DNA of 64,000 nt from Bryobacterales bacterium (GCA_020846745.1 JADLDI010000060.1:186001-250000), one strand, 5' to 3'. Numbered from the stretch's first letter, positions 1-8,962 are shown. Program-made: numbers and translations. Notes: generated by a model from the sequence alone, not told the origin.

Positions 1-49
1 CGGTCAAGAATTCGCGGCGATTGCGTGTGAAACGGACATGCTCGGCCAT
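1..49 (-). CDS. DUF1501-family protein, N-terminal fragment
   Basis: Only the first 16 codons lie inside the window; the gene runs off the left edge. The ATG at 49-47 opens a peptide MAEHVRFTRNRREFLT whose NRREFLT stretch is the twin-arginine motif seen at the start of DUF1501 proteins, which are exported by Tat. It begins 13 bases after the stop of the DUF1549/DUF1553 gene on the same strand. That gene order, DUF1549/DUF1553 then DUF1501, is very common in Planctomycetes and Acidobacteria, where the two are thought to act as a pair outside the cytoplasm. The family assignment rests on the Tat motif and the neighbour, because the body of the protein is not visible. Confidence 0.6.
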   Translation of the reverse strand, partial: MAEHVRFTRNRREFLT

Positions 50-62
50 CTTCGAAAACTCC

Positions 63-2045
63 CTAGTTCACGTACAGAAATGCGTTCAGGTTCAGGACCG
101 CCAGTGCGAATTCGCTCAACGGATTCCGTTTCAGGAACGCAACGCCCAGCGCCTTTTCCTTTACCGACGGCGCACGTCCCGCGGCCAGCCAGTAGGCTCG
201 CGTTACCACCTGATCGGGCGTTTTGGCTTCTTTGTCCAGCCGCGCGGCGAACGCTTTCGACAGGTTGGTCGCCAGGTCGCCATTCAGCAATTCCAGCGCT
301 TGCGGCGCGTGCGTAGACGTTTCGCGCCGCGGGCACGACGTCTGCATATCGGGCGCATCGAACACCTCCATCATCGGCAAACGCAGGTTGCGCTTATGGA
401 GCAGGTACACCGACCGGCGATCGTGCTCGGTCACATCCTTTGTCACCGCCCACTGCGACGGTTTGTAGAGCAGGTTCACCAGATCCGGATCGACTGGGAC
501 GATCACGCTCGGTCCGCCCGCCTTCGCATTCAACCGGCCCGTAACTGCCAGCATGGCGTCGCGCAACTCTTCCGCGGCCAGCCGCCGGCGGCTGTACTTC
601 CACAGCAGCGCGTTCTCCGGATCTTTCTCCGTCCCGATCTTTTCCATCAGCGGATTGCGCGAGGCCTGCTGGTAAGCTTTGCTCATCATGATCAGCTTGT
701 GGATCGGCTTCATCCGCCAGCCGCCCGCGACAAACTGGTTTGCCAGATAGTCGAGCAGTTCGCGATTAGACGGGCGCCCGCCCATGCGGCCGAAATCGTT
801 CGGCGTCGATACAATGCCGCGGCCAAAGTGATACTGCCAGATGCGGTTCACCATCACGCGCGCAGTCAGCGGATTTTCAGGATCGGTAATGAACTTCGCC
901 AATTCGATTCGCGGCGCCTTGGTATCGGCGGGCAATTCCGGCGCGCCATCGGGCAACAGAACCCCAAGCGGCCGCATGCCCACCTTCTCGCCTTTGTTCT
1001 GATAATCGCCGCGGGCCAGCACGTGGATCGGCGTAGCCTTGGTCATATCGTCGCGAACCGAGAAGATCGCGGGCGGAGCCTGCGGCGAAGTCTCTTCCAG
1101 TTCCCGGATCTTCGCAAGCATCTTGCCGCGTTCCACGCCGTCCTTCAATCCGCGCATCTTCGAGCGTAGCGTCTTGATCTCGGCATCGTGAGCCGACTTG
1201 GCCTGCTTGTAAGCTTCCTTCTCCTGGTCGTTCGCGAGGTCCAGATCGCTGTCATGAACCGGCGCGAAGAACGCCTGCATGCGGTAGTAATCTTTGTGGC
1301 GGATCGGGTCGAACTTATGGTCGTGGCAGCGCGCGCAACCAAGCGTCACACCCAGGAACGCTGCGCCGACAATATTGGTCATCTCCGTCAGCACTTCGTT
1401 GCGGCTGGAGGCGACCTCCTGGTTGCCGGCATTCTTGCGCAATGGCGCCAGCCGCTGCAGGCCGGAAGCGGTACGCAGTTCGTGATTCGTCGGGTCGATC
1501 TCGTCGCCCGCCAGTTGCTCCGTAATGAACTGGTCGTAAGGCTTATCCTGCGCGAAGGACTTGATGACGTAGTCGCGGTAGCGCCAGGCGTCGCTACGGT
1601 GCGAGTCGTACTCAAACCCGTCGGTTTCTGCAAACCGCACCACGTCCAGCCATTGGTTGCCCCACTTTTCGGCGTACTGCTGGGTGGCCAGCAACCGGTC
1701 CACCAGGCTCTCATAGGCTTTGGGAGAACGGTCGTTGACGAAGGCTTGAATCTCTTCAGGCGTGGGCGGCAAACCTGTTACGTCGAAGTACACACGGCGG
1801 GCCAGCGTCGCGCGGTCGGCCTGCGCGGCAGGCTTCAACCCTTCCTTCTCGAGCTTTACGCGGACGAACGCGTCAATCGGATTGGCGGCTCCGGCTACGG
1901 CGGGAGGCTGTATGTCAGCACGCTTTTGAAAGGCCCAGTGCTTCCGCTCGACAGGCGTGTACCGGTCGCTCTTCATTTCCGCGGCAAACGATGGAGCTAG
2001 CAAAGAGAGTGAAAGAAGAAGCGAAAAGTATCCTCGAATCTGCAC
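63..2045 (-). CDS. DUF1549/DUF1553 domain secreted protein
   Basis: Exported protein of about 660 residues. A hydrophobic signal peptide ending near SFAAE is followed by a DUF1549 domain (PIDAFVRVKLEKEG, then VYFDVTGLPPTPEE and WGNQWLDVVRFAETDG) with a CARCHDHKFDP motif resembling a c-type haem site, and a C-terminal DUF1553 domain (NPLTARVMVNRIWQYHFGRG, RRRLAAEELRDAML). The frame is open up to a GTG at 2099. I prefer the GTG at 2045 because it gives a compact signal peptide and has AGGAG ten bases upstream. The N-terminal cytochrome domain often fused to this family is absent, so this is the short form. Biochemical function is unknown. It is likely co-transcribed with the DUF1501 gene downstream. 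Confidence 0.88.
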   Translation of the reverse strand: MQIRGYFSLLLSLSLLAPSFAAEMKSDRYTPVERKHWAFQKRADIQPPAVAGAANPIDAFVRVKLEKEGLKPAAQADRATLARRVYFDVTGLPPTPEEIQAFVNDRSPKAYESLVDRLLATQQYAEKWGNQWLDVVRFAETDGFEYDSHRSDAWRYRDYVIKSFAQDKPYDQFITEQLAGDEIDPTNHELRTASGLQRLAPLRKNAGNQEVASSRNEVLTEMTNIVGAAFLGVTLGCARCHDHKFDPIRHKDYYRMQAFFAPVHDSDLDLANDQEKEAYKQAKSAHDAEIKTLRSKMRGLKDGVERGKMLAKIRELEETSPQAPPAIFSVRDDMTKATPIHVLARGDYQNKGEKVGMRPLGVLLPDGAPELPADTKAPRIELAKFITDPENPLTARVMVNRIWQYHFGRGIVSTPNDFGRMGGRPSNRELLDYLANQFVAGGWRMKPIHKLIMMSKAYQQASRNPLMEKIGTEKDPENALLWKYSRRRLAAEELRDAMLAVTGRLNAKAGGPSVIVPVDPDLVNLLYKPSQWAVTKDVTEHDRRSVYLLHKRNLRLPMMEVFDAPDMQTSCPRRETSTHAPQALELLNGDLATNLSKAFAARLDKEAKTPDQVVTRAYWLAAGRAPSVKEKALGVAFLKRNPLSEFALAVLNLNAFLYVN

Positions 2046-2229
2046 GCGCACACAACTCCTAAGGGGTTTGACTAATCGAAGTATATAACGATTACTCACA
2101 CCTTCCGGTTACCGCCAGTGTGGATATCCACGGCATACCCACCCCTTGCGCCCCTACCGTACAGTGCGTTACCCTCACGTCTTCGTAGAGCTACGCTCAA
2201 GTCTTTGATCTCGCAAGGAGCTGCCACGA

Positions 2230-3192
2230 ATGAGCAAGCGCACTTCTATCGGTTCGTGGGCCTACACTATCGGGCCCTACGCCTCCAATCCGATCGATTT
2301 CGATACTGTCGTCGACAAACTGAAGGCCCTGGGGTTTGACGGGGTCGAACTCGGTGCTTTTCCGCCACACCCGAATCCTGGCAACCCTAACGGTCCCGAT
2401 AATGCGTGGCCGGGCGCGATGCCCTCGAAATCCCAGCGCCGGGAACTGCGAGCCAAGCTCGCCGAGAAGGGCCTGGGCCTTTCCGGGATCGCCGCCAACC
2501 TTTGGGGTGAAAAGCTGATCAATACTGACGACCAGACGAAGTACATCGCCGAGTTCCGCAAGAACTCCGAGTTCTGCACGGACCTCGGCATTCAAGGCGT
2601 TCGTGTCGACTGCGTCCAGCCGCCCACCATCCACCGCGAGATCGACTACAACACCGCGATGGATCGCGTCGTCCGCACCTGGAAAGTCTGCTGCGACATC
2701 GCCGCCGACGCCGGCCAGTATGTCACCTGGGAAGTTGAACCCGGCTTCGCGTTCAACAAGCCTTCCGATGCCGTCCGCATCCATGATGCAGTCGACAAGC
2801 CCAACTTCGGCATCCAGTACGATACCTGCCACGGCCAGATGGTCAGCGTTATCGGCGCGCGCCACGAAGGCGGCAAAGAGACGTTTGCCTCGCAAGTCGA
2901 GTACATCAGAATGCTCGACGGCCGTATCAACCACATCCACCTGATCGACTCCGACAACACCTGCCACAAAGACGCCAAGGGCGAAGACGAAACCTCGTCG
3001 CATCCGCCCTTCGGCGACGGCCTTCTGAACTTCGACGAGATCGTGCCCGCACTCAACAAGGCCGCCCGCCTCTCGCACGACTGGTGGACCATCGACCTCT
3101 GCTTCTGGCCCGACGCCTGGGCTGCCACCGCGAAGTGCAAGAAGTACCTCGACGTGCTCGTGGCCAAGTACGGAAACGGAGCGTCGGCGTAA
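2230..3192 (+). CDS. sugar phosphate isomerase/epimerase (TIM barrel)
   Basis: A 320-residue xylose-isomerase-like TIM-barrel protein. The N-terminus ([26 protein letters not shown]) is strand 1 plus the conserved Glu of this superfamily. Later [20 protein letters not shown] and [10 protein letters not shown] provide the acidic and His residues that normally bind the divalent metal. AAGGAG lies about ten bases before the ATG. The next gene, a Gfo/Idh/MocA dehydrogenase, starts one base after the stop, so the two are an operon. The pairing of an epimerase-like barrel with such a dehydrogenase is typical of sugar or inositol catabolism by oxidation to keto-sugars. The substrate cannot be told from sequence. 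Confidence 0.88.
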   Translation: MSKRTSIGSWAYTIGPYASNPIDFDTVVDKLKALGFDGVELGAFPPHPNPGNPNGPDNAWPGAMPSKSQRRELRAKLAEKGLGLSGIAANLWGEKLINTDDQTKYIAEFRKNSEFCTDLGIQGVRVDCVQPPTIHREIDYNTAMDRVVRTWKVCCDIAADAGQYVTWEVEPGFAFNKPSDAVRIHDAVDKPNFGIQYDTCHGQMVSVIGARHEGGKETFASQVEYIRMLDGRINHIHLIDSDNTCHKDAKGEDETSSHPPFGDGLLNFDEIVPALNKAARLSHDWWTIDLCFWPDAWAATAKCKKYLDVLVAKYGNGASA

Positions 3193-3193
3193 G

Positions 3194-4339
3194 ATGTCGA
3201 AACCGCTTCGTGTCGCGATGATCGGCTACGGCTTCATGGGCCGTGCTCACTCCAATGCATATAAGAGGTTGAACGACTTCTTCGCCCTCGAACACCGCCC
3301 GGTGCTGCAAGTGGCCTGCGCGCGCAACGCCGAAAAGGCCGAAACGTTTGCCGATACCTGGGGGTACAGCCGCGTTGAAACCGACTGGCGCAAGGTCGTC
3401 GAAGCCGACGACGTCGACCTGATCGACATCTGTACGCCAAACGACACGCACCAGGAAATCGCAATCGCCGCCGCCAAAGCCGGCAAAATGATCGTGTGCG
3501 AAAAGCCGCTGGCGCGCACTACTGCCGAAGCCGAGCCGATGGTAAAGGCCGTGGAAGCGGCCGGTGTCCCGAACATGGTGTGGTTCAACTACCGCCGGGT
3601 TCCCGCTATCTCGCTCGCCAAGCAGTTGATGGACGAAGGCCGCATCGGCCGCGTGTTTCACTTCCGCGCCAACTTCCTGCAGGATTGGACCATCTCGCCC
3701 GACGTTCCGCAAGGCGGCGCGGCCCTCTGGCGGCTCGACGTGCAAGCCGCGGGCTCGGGCGTCACCGGCGACCTGCTGGCCCATAACATCGACACAGCTA
3801 TGTGGCTGAACGGCGCCATCACGCGCGTTGTCGCACGCACCGAAACGTTCGTCAAAGAGCGCAAGCACCAACTCACAGGCAAGAAGGAACCCGTCGGTAT
3901 CGACGATGCCTGCCTCTTCATCGCCGAGTTCGCCAACGGCTCGCTGGGCCTGTTCGAATCTACCCGCTACGCCCGCGGCCACAAGGCGCTCAAGACTTTC
4001 GAAATCAATGGCGCGGAAGGGTCGCTCGCGTTCAACCTCGAGGAAATGGAGTACCTCGATTACTTCGAATACGCGCAGGATTCGCACGTCCGCGGCTGGC
4101 GCCGTATTCACGTCACCAACGGCGAGCATCCGTATATGGACCGCTACTGGGTTCCCGGCCTGGTGGTCGGCTACGAACATACGTTCCTCAACGCCATCGC
4201 CGATTTTGTGAAAGGACTGGAAACCGGCAAGTCCGTCCAACCCGATTTCCGCAATGCGCTGCAGACGCAGAAGGTCTGCGACGCCGTGCTCGAAAGCGCC
4301 CGCGCCGGACAGTGGGTCGCGACGGCAGTTGAGCTGTAG
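3194..4339 (+). CDS. Gfo/Idh/MocA family oxidoreductase
   Basis: A 381-residue NAD(P)-dependent sugar dehydrogenase-like protein. It starts with the Rossmann motif [38 protein letters not shown] and the family signature CEKPLA follow, and the C-terminal alpha/beta domain carries [19 protein letters not shown], the usual Asp/His active-site segment. It is one base downstream of the isomerase and 35 bases upstream of the glycosidase-like gene, so the three probably form one transcript. Predicted cytoplasmic. Substrate unknown; a role in oxidising a sugar released by the secreted neighbour is an inference from context. Confidence 0.92.
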   Translation: MSKPLRVAMIGYGFMGRAHSNAYKRLNDFFALEHRPVLQVACARNAEKAETFADTWGYSRVETDWRKVVEADDVDLIDICTPNDTHQEIAIAAAKAGKMIVCEKPLARTTAEAEPMVKAVEAAGVPNMVWFNYRRVPAISLAKQLMDEGRIGRVFHFRANFLQDWTISPDVPQGGAALWRLDVQAAGSGVTGDLLAHNIDTAMWLNGAITRVVARTETFVKERKHQLTGKKEPVGIDDACLFIAEFANGSLGLFESTRYARGHKALKTFEINGAEGSLAFNLEEMEYLDYFEYAQDSHVRGWRRIHVTNGEHPYMDRYWVPGLVVGYEHTFLNAIADFVKGLETGKSVQPDFRNALQTQKVCDAVLESARAGQWVATAVEL

Positions 4340-4374
4340 CAGGAACGTTCTGAGGGAGGCGGCGGCGAAATAAA

Positions 4375-6060
4375 ATGAGATTCCAGGGACCAACTCCCGG
4401 CCTGGAGTATCTCATCGCCGCCGTCTCGTTTCTGTCGATCTCTGTTATATCAGCAGCCGAGCCCGTCCGCTTGGTTCTGCCGAAACAGCACGGGCCGATG
4501 CTCGAAAAGGCCGCGGCCATCTTCATGCGCCGCGTCAATGAGCGGTGCGGCGCAGCCGGCGGCAAACCGGTCACCGTGGAACTGCGTGTTTCCCCCGGCA
4601 TCGGCATGGAAGCCTACTCCATCGCGAATGCCGGGCGCGGAGCCATCCGTGTCACCGGCAACGGCGATAGCGGCGTTCTCTACGGTTTAGGCAAACTGTT
4701 CCGCAGTTCCACTTGCGACGATGGTCGATTCGTCCCCGGCACGTGGCGCGGCTCGTCGAAACCGGTGGGTTCGTTGCGCGGCATATATCTCGCCTCGCAT
4801 TTCGGCAACTACTACGAGGCTGCTTCAAGCGAAGAACTGGAGCGTTACGTCGAGGACCTCGCGCTGTGGGGCGTCAACGCCGTCGGCTTTGCCTTCCCAA
4901 CCTGGCAGTACACAGGCTTCGACGATCCCGCCGCCCGAGCAAACCTCGTGCGCATCCGAGCCATGATGAAGGCGGCCAAACGCGCCGGCATGCAGGTGGG
5001 AGCAATGGTCGCCCCCAACCAGGTTTTCAAGACCGCGCCCAAGGAACTGCTGGCCAAACCTTATCCGGACGACCTGCACCGCCGCGGCAACCTCGGCTTC
5101 AACATGTGCCCCAGCCTTCCGAAAGGCCGCGAGTACTTGCTCAACATGTGGCGGGGCATTCTCGACGAGTACCGCGAAACCGGCATCGATTTCGCCGTCT
5201 ACTGGCCTTACGACGAAGGCGGCTGCGGATGCGAGCAGTGCTGGCCGTGGGGCTCGCGCGGGTACGCCCAGCTGAGCCGCGACTTCACCCGTGTTGCGCG
5301 GGAACGCAACCCCAATACCAAAATCGTGCTGTCCACATGGATGTACGACACCCCGCCCGCCGGCGAATGGGACGGGCTTTCTAAGCTATTAAACGAGGAC
5401 AAGTCGTGGCTCGACTACATCATGGCCGACGCCCACGAAGACTTCCCGCGTTACCCGCTCGACCAGGGCGTCCCCGGCGGACTGCCGCTCGTGAACTTCC
5501 CCGAAATCAGCATGTGGGGCATGTCCCCCTGGGGCGGCTACGGCGCCAACCCGTTGCCAAGGCACTCGCAATACCTGTGGAATCAGGTCTCTCATAAAGT
5601 CACCGGCGGCCTGCCCTATTCCGAAGGTATCTACGAGGATCTCAACAAGATCATCTACAGCCAGTTCTACTGGGACCCCAAACGCCCAGCGGATGAAACC
5701 GTCCGCGAGTACATCGCCTCAGAGTTCTCGCCGAAGGTGGTGAGCGAAGTGGTAACCGCATTCGACATCATGGAAACCAATCACCGCCGTAATCGCCGTG
5801 GCCCCGAGAAACCTCTGCAGCGCACCGCGGAAGCCTTGGAGTTGATGCGGAACGCCGACGCCAAACTCAGCCCGCAAGCCCGCCAAAGTTGGCGCTGGCG
5901 CATCTTCTACCTACGCGCATTGATCGACAACGAGCTAAGCAAAACCGGCGGTAAACCGAAAGGCCCGGTTCTCCAGGAAGCGTTCGCCGAATTAGTGAAG
6001 ATCTACCACGCCGAACACGTCCACACCAACAAGGTAGCGCCACCCGACCTGGTGCAGTAG
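4375..6060 (+). CDS. secreted glycosidase-like protein
   Basis: A 561-residue protein with an N-terminal hydrophobic signal (LIAAVSFLSISVISAAEP). Next is a small alpha/beta domain of the kind preceding the catalytic barrel in GH20/GH67-type enzymes (AAAIFMRRVNERCG, GNGDSGVLYGLGKLFR), then a TIM-barrel-like region (RGIYLASHFGNYYE, LERYVEDLALWGVNAVGFAFPTW, PYDEGGCGCEQCWPWG). The DEGGCGCEQCW segment could hold acidic catalytic residues. No single family fits confidently, so an alpha-glucuronidase or hexosaminidase activity is not claimed. It follows the isomerase and dehydrogenase by 35 bases and probably supplies their substrate from outside the cell. Confidence 0.72.
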   Translation: MRFQGPTPGLEYLIAAVSFLSISVISAAEPVRLVLPKQHGPMLEKAAAIFMRRVNERCGAAGGKPVTVELRVSPGIGMEAYSIANAGRGAIRVTGNGDSGVLYGLGKLFRSSTCDDGRFVPGTWRGSSKPVGSLRGIYLASHFGNYYEAASSEELERYVEDLALWGVNAVGFAFPTWQYTGFDDPAARANLVRIRAMMKAAKRAGMQVGAMVAPNQVFKTAPKELLAKPYPDDLHRRGNLGFNMCPSLPKGREYLLNMWRGILDEYRETGIDFAVYWPYDEGGCGCEQCWPWGSRGYAQLSRDFTRVARERNPNTKIVLSTWMYDTPPAGEWDGLSKLLNEDKSWLDYIMADAHEDFPRYPLDQGVPGGLPLVNFPEISMWGMSPWGGYGANPLPRHSQYLWNQVSHKVTGGLPYSEGIYEDLNKIIYSQFYWDPKRPADETVREYIASEFSPKVVSEVVTAFDIMETNHRRNRRGPEKPLQRTAEALELMRNADAKLSPQARQSWRWRIFYLRALIDNELSKTGGKPKGPVLQEAFAELVKIYHAEHVHTNKVAPPDLVQ

Positions 6061-6284
6061 AATCGGACCGCGGGCTAAGCGATGCGCCCCAACACAGTCT
6101 CGACGGTCTCCGCGCCAACCTTCGTGTCGAGCATCGATAACGGGGTACGACTGCCCAACGCACGGTTAGGCCGCTCCAGCCAGCGTTGTGCCCATCGCCG
6201 AGGTAGCGCTTGGCTACCACGAAAATCCGGGCCAACCGTTCGGGCCGGTCCGATTCGTCCTGCCGAAACTCACTCGTAATGCCG

Positions 6285-6593
6285 TTACCGTTTCGAATTG
6301 ACGTAGCTCCTCAAGACGGCATTGATACGGGTCTGGTATCCTCTGCCCTGCCGTCGAAACCAGTTGAGCACGTCGCTATCCAGCCGGAGTGAGATCGCCT
6401 CCTTTACCGTGGGCATGACGATATTTGCCGATGCGAACCAATCTGCGCCCAACTCAGGAGCAGCGTCCGGGTCATCCTGAATCGCCTGTCGAGTTTCTGC
6501 ATCTGTTTGACGTTCCAAACGTTCCCAGTCCGACTTCGATTGATCGCTCTTCGTTGGCCGCCGTCTAATGCTCGATCGATTTGTCAATCCCAT
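6285..6593 (-). CDS. brnA: BrnA-like antitoxin, orphan
   Basis: The C-terminal half (VMPTVKEAISLRLDSDVLNW then FRRQGRGYQTRINAVLRSYV) is a clear BrnA/DUF4415 ribbon-helix-helix domain. The preceding DDPDAAPELGADWF is also typical of BrnA. In intact modules BrnA neutralises the RNase BrnT and represses the operon. Here the upstream toxin gene has lost all but its first codons. The most plausible start, the ATG at 6593, falls inside what is left of brnT; the frame also stays open to an ATG at 6659. A 13-base palindrome lies just upstream. Whether the protein still acts as a DNA-binding repressor is unknown. Confidence 0.75.
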   Translation of the reverse strand: MGLTNRSSIRRRPTKSDQSKSDWERLERQTDAETRQAIQDDPDAAPELGADWFASANIVMPTVKEAISLRLDSDVLNWFRRQGRGYQTRINAVLRSYVNSKR

Positions 6594-6642
6594 GTTTTCG
6601 CCGGTTAGCCGCATTCTTGCGCGCGTCCCACTCGAACGCCAC
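6565..6642 (-). pseudogene. brnT: BrnT toxin remnant (N-terminal stub)
   Basis: A GTG-started 25-codon frame reads VAFEWDARKNAANRRKHGI and then KSIEH before a stop. The first 19 residues match the well-known BrnT N-terminus (FEWDxxKxxxNxxKHGI). The remaining roughly 70 codons, including the rest of the RNase fold, are missing, and the frame runs directly into the brnA coding region. This is best explained by an internal deletion joining the 5' end of brnT to brnA. The translated stub cannot be an active RNase. Confidence 0.7.
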
Positions 6643-6653
6643 AATTGGAGTAC

Positions 6654-6666
6654 ATACATTTTGTAT
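6654..6666. promoter_or_regulatory. palindrome upstream of brnTA remnant (possible operator)
   Basis: ATACA-TTT-TGTAT is a perfect 5-base inverted repeat with a 3-base centre, 11 bases before the brnT-stub GTG. It is bracketed by an outer imperfect pair, ACAAT at 6641 and ATTGT at 6669. Ribbon-helix-helix antitoxins usually bind such palindromes at their own promoter, so this is a candidate BrnA operator. No binding data exist here. Confidence 0.4.
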
Positions 6667-6783
6667 AGATTGTGCAGCGGAGGAGTTGCATCTTATTTAG
6701 CCCGCACCAGTTCCATAGGATTGAAGTCTGGTTGGAATCGTTCAAATGCGCTGATGTGGGGTGATCAGCGATCACTGCAAACC

Positions 6784-7512
6784 CTACTGCGAAACCCCTG
6801 AACCCTTCTCCGCCTCACCCGCCGTCTGCGTCATCTTCTGGTAATTGCGCAGCACCTTCTCCACGTACGTCCGAGTCTCCGCATATGGGGGCACGCCATT
6901 GTACTTCTGCACCGCTCCCGCGCCTGCGTTATACGCGGACAAAGCTTTGTGCGTGGACCCGCCATATTGCTCGAGCAGATCGCGCAAGTGCCGCGCGCCT
7001 GCATCTACGTTTTGAGCGGGGTCGTTGGGGTCTGCCTTTAGTTGGGCGGCGGTACCGGGCATCAGTTGCATGAGTCCGATTGCGCCCTTGGGAGAGACCG
7101 CATTAGCCTGCAGCCCAGACTCAACCCGTGCCACGCTATGCAGAAACTCGGGGGGCAATCCGTACTTATCGGCTGCCTCCTTGAGCAATACCTCCGGTCG
7201 CACTGGACCCGCCGATGCGGCCATTGATGCCGAAGCAGCGGTAACAACCGGTGCAGGGGGTGGCGCCGGAGCGGGTGGAGGTGGAACATACTCCTCCTGC
7301 TCAATTTCCGCCACCTGGGTGGACGCTAACTCGATCACACCGGTAGAAGTGTACAGTTTTACCTTGCCCGGCGCGTTCTCATGCCGGTCCGCCCGGATGC
7401 GAAATCCATTCGTCAACACTACCTGTTCCGCCGCCAGTGCCGTTCCGCACTCCATCACCGCCGCCGCGAGGGCCATCAGCGCTGCCGCAAGGGCAAAAAC
7501 AATACGATTCAC
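6784..7512 (-). CDS. lytic murein transglycosylase (SLT domain)
   Basis: A 242-residue exported protein. The signal peptide ends around GTALAAE. A short beta-rich segment (VVLTNGFRIRADRHE, KVKLYTSTGVIELAS) and a proline-rich linker follow. The C-terminal goose-lysozyme-like SLT domain has LPPEFLHSVARVESGL with the catalytic Glu, SPKGAIGLMQLMPGTA, DPAQNVDAGARHL and LSAYNAGAGAV, all hallmark motifs. It should cleave peptidoglycan glycan strands in the periplasm. The xseA gene ends 52 bases upstream on the same strand, so the two may share a transcript. Confidence 0.93.
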   Translation of the reverse strand: MNRIVFALAAALMALAAAVMECGTALAAEQVVLTNGFRIRADRHENAPGKVKLYTSTGVIELASTQVAEIEQEEYVPPPPAPAPPPAPVVTAASASMAASAGPVRPEVLLKEAADKYGLPPEFLHSVARVESGLQANAVSPKGAIGLMQLMPGTAAQLKADPNDPAQNVDAGARHLRDLLEQYGGSTHKALSAYNAGAGAVQKYNGVPPYAETRTYVEKVLRNYQKMTQTAGEAEKGSGVSQ

Positions 7513-7564
7513 TTCATTTGTTTTGACGAACGAAACAGTCCAGCCGTTGATTGTATGCCCGCGG

Positions 7565-8920
7565 TCACTCAGTTTTAGTAACTACTGCAACTTCCAACTT
7601 GCCCCTAGACAGCCGCACTGCCAAGCGATCCCCAATCTCGGTTCTCGCGGCGTCCCTCACGACTTTTCCTTCCGCCGTTTGCACAATGGAATATCCCCGG
7701 TCCAGCACACGTTCCGGGCTCAATTGATGCAAGGCGCTCGCCAGCGGTTCCAGCCTTCGGCGCAACCGTTCTATCCGCAATGTCACGGCGTGCTCCAGCC
7801 GCGGATCCGAGCTCTCCAGACGCCGGCGCCCCCCTTCGACCGCCTGGTTCACCAGCGGCGCCAACTGCGTCGCCGCCTCGATCAGCCGCCGTCTCGCGTC
7901 GCCCAGCCGTACCGTGGGGTCCTGTCGCTGCAATCTCTGAACAAACGACGCTAGCTTCCTGCGCCGGCTGTTCACGCCGGCAATCAGTGGACCGCGCAAA
8001 CAGCGGTCCAACTCATCGATCCGCTGCGCCCGCCGCGATATTTTCAGGTGAGCCGCACGCCGCATATGCTGCACGAGCGACTCGACGCGCTGCAGCAACT
8101 CGTCCTTGCGCTGCACCACGAGTTCCGCCGCGGCTGAAGGCGTCGGCGCGCGCAAATCGGCCACAAAGTCCGCAATGGTGAAGTCGGTTTCGTGCCCCAC
8201 GGCGGAGATTACGGGTACTTGGGAACCCGCAATCGCACGAGCGACGGCCTCTTCGTTGAAGGTCCAGAGATCTTCGAGCGACCCGCCGCCGCGCCCAACG
8301 ATCAGCACTTCGGCCCAGGGGTGGCGTGTGAAGTAGCGGATGCCAGACACCACCGCTTCCACCGACCCTGCGCCCTGCACCTGCGCCGGGAACAGCCTAA
8401 TATGGACACCGGGCCAGCGCCGCCTTAGTATGCTCACCATGTCGCGGATCACCGCGCCGGTCGGCGACGTCACAATCCCGATCCGCCGCGGATACCTGGG
8501 CAGCGGCCGCTTTCGATCGCTTTCAAACAGTCCCTCGGCCGCCAGGCGGTTCTTCAACTGCTCAAATGACAGGTAGAGATCGGCGCGGCCGTACGGCTCC
8601 ATCGCTTCGACAATCAGTTGGTACTCACCGCGCTGCTCGAACACATCGAGACGTCCGCGCGCCAGCACCGCCATCCCATCGGCGGGCTTCAGCCGGAAGA
8701 ATCGCAGATCGCCGCGAAAGGCCACGCACCGGACCTGCGACTGAGCGTCTTTCATCGTGAAGTAGCAGTGGCCGGACGAGAATGTTTTGCAGCCCGAGAT
8801 CTCTCCCTGCACCCAGATGTTACTGAACGTGCCTGTCAGAAGGCTGCGCACTCGAGCGTTCAGTTCACTGACGGTGAACTGCTGCCTCGGCGGAGACAGG
8901 TCGAAAGAGATCTGTTCCAT
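7565..8920 (-). CDS. xseA: exodeoxyribonuclease VII large subunit
   Basis: Large subunit of the ATP-independent single-strand exonuclease. The N-terminal OB fold (FTVSELNARVRSLLTGTFSN, WVQGEISGCKTFSSGHCYFT) is followed by the catalytic region (RIGIVTSPTGAVIRDMVSIL, VLIVGRGGGSLEDLWTFNEE, ISAVGHETDFTIADFVADLR) and a long coiled coil with a C-terminal segment VLDRGYSIVQ. I place the start at the ATG at 8920, which begins at the normal MEQISFDL; a further 34 codons are open upstream but would overlap the glnA start. No xseB small-subunit gene is visible in the window. Confidence 0.95.
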   Translation of the reverse strand: MEQISFDLSPPRQQFTVSELNARVRSLLTGTFSNIWVQGEISGCKTFSSGHCYFTMKDAQSQVRCVAFRGDLRFFRLKPADGMAVLARGRLDVFEQRGEYQLIVEAMEPYGRADLYLSFEQLKNRLAAEGLFESDRKRPLPRYPRRIGIVTSPTGAVIRDMVSILRRRWPGVHIRLFPAQVQGAGSVEAVVSGIRYFTRHPWAEVLIVGRGGGSLEDLWTFNEEAVARAIAGSQVPVISAVGHETDFTIADFVADLRAPTPSAAAELVVQRKDELLQRVESLVQHMRRAAHLKISRRAQRIDELDRCLRGPLIAGVNSRRRKLASFVQRLQRQDPTVRLGDARRRLIEAATQLAPLVNQAVEGGRRRLESSDPRLEHAVTLRIERLRRRLEPLASALHQLSPERVLDRGYSIVQTAEGKVVRDAARTEIGDRLAVRLSRGKLEVAVVTKTE

Positions 8921-8933
8921 AAATGAATTCGAT

Positions 8934-8962
8934 TTGACCCCCTCCGGTCGAAGTTTTATCCT
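8934..8962 (+). promoter_or_regulatory. candidate sigma70-type promoter for glnA
   Basis: TTGACC at 8934-8939 matches the -35 consensus at 5 of 6 positions and is followed after 17 bases by TATCCT at 8957-8962, a weak -10 (4 of 6). It sits in the xseA/glnA divergent region. Suggestive only. Confidence 0.3.

Noticed and set aside
21..1169. 382-residue open frame on the plus strand
   Set aside because: Arg-rich shadow of the DUF1549/DUF1553 gene.
2068..2089. TTGACT with TATAAC as a promoter for the sugar module
   Set aside because: Spacing is only 10 bases, too short for a sigma70 promoter.
3053..4393. 446-residue open frame on the minus strand
   Set aside because: It is antisense to the intact isomerase and Gfo/Idh/MocA genes, which have clear motifs. 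High GC keeps the opposite frame open by codon-position effects.
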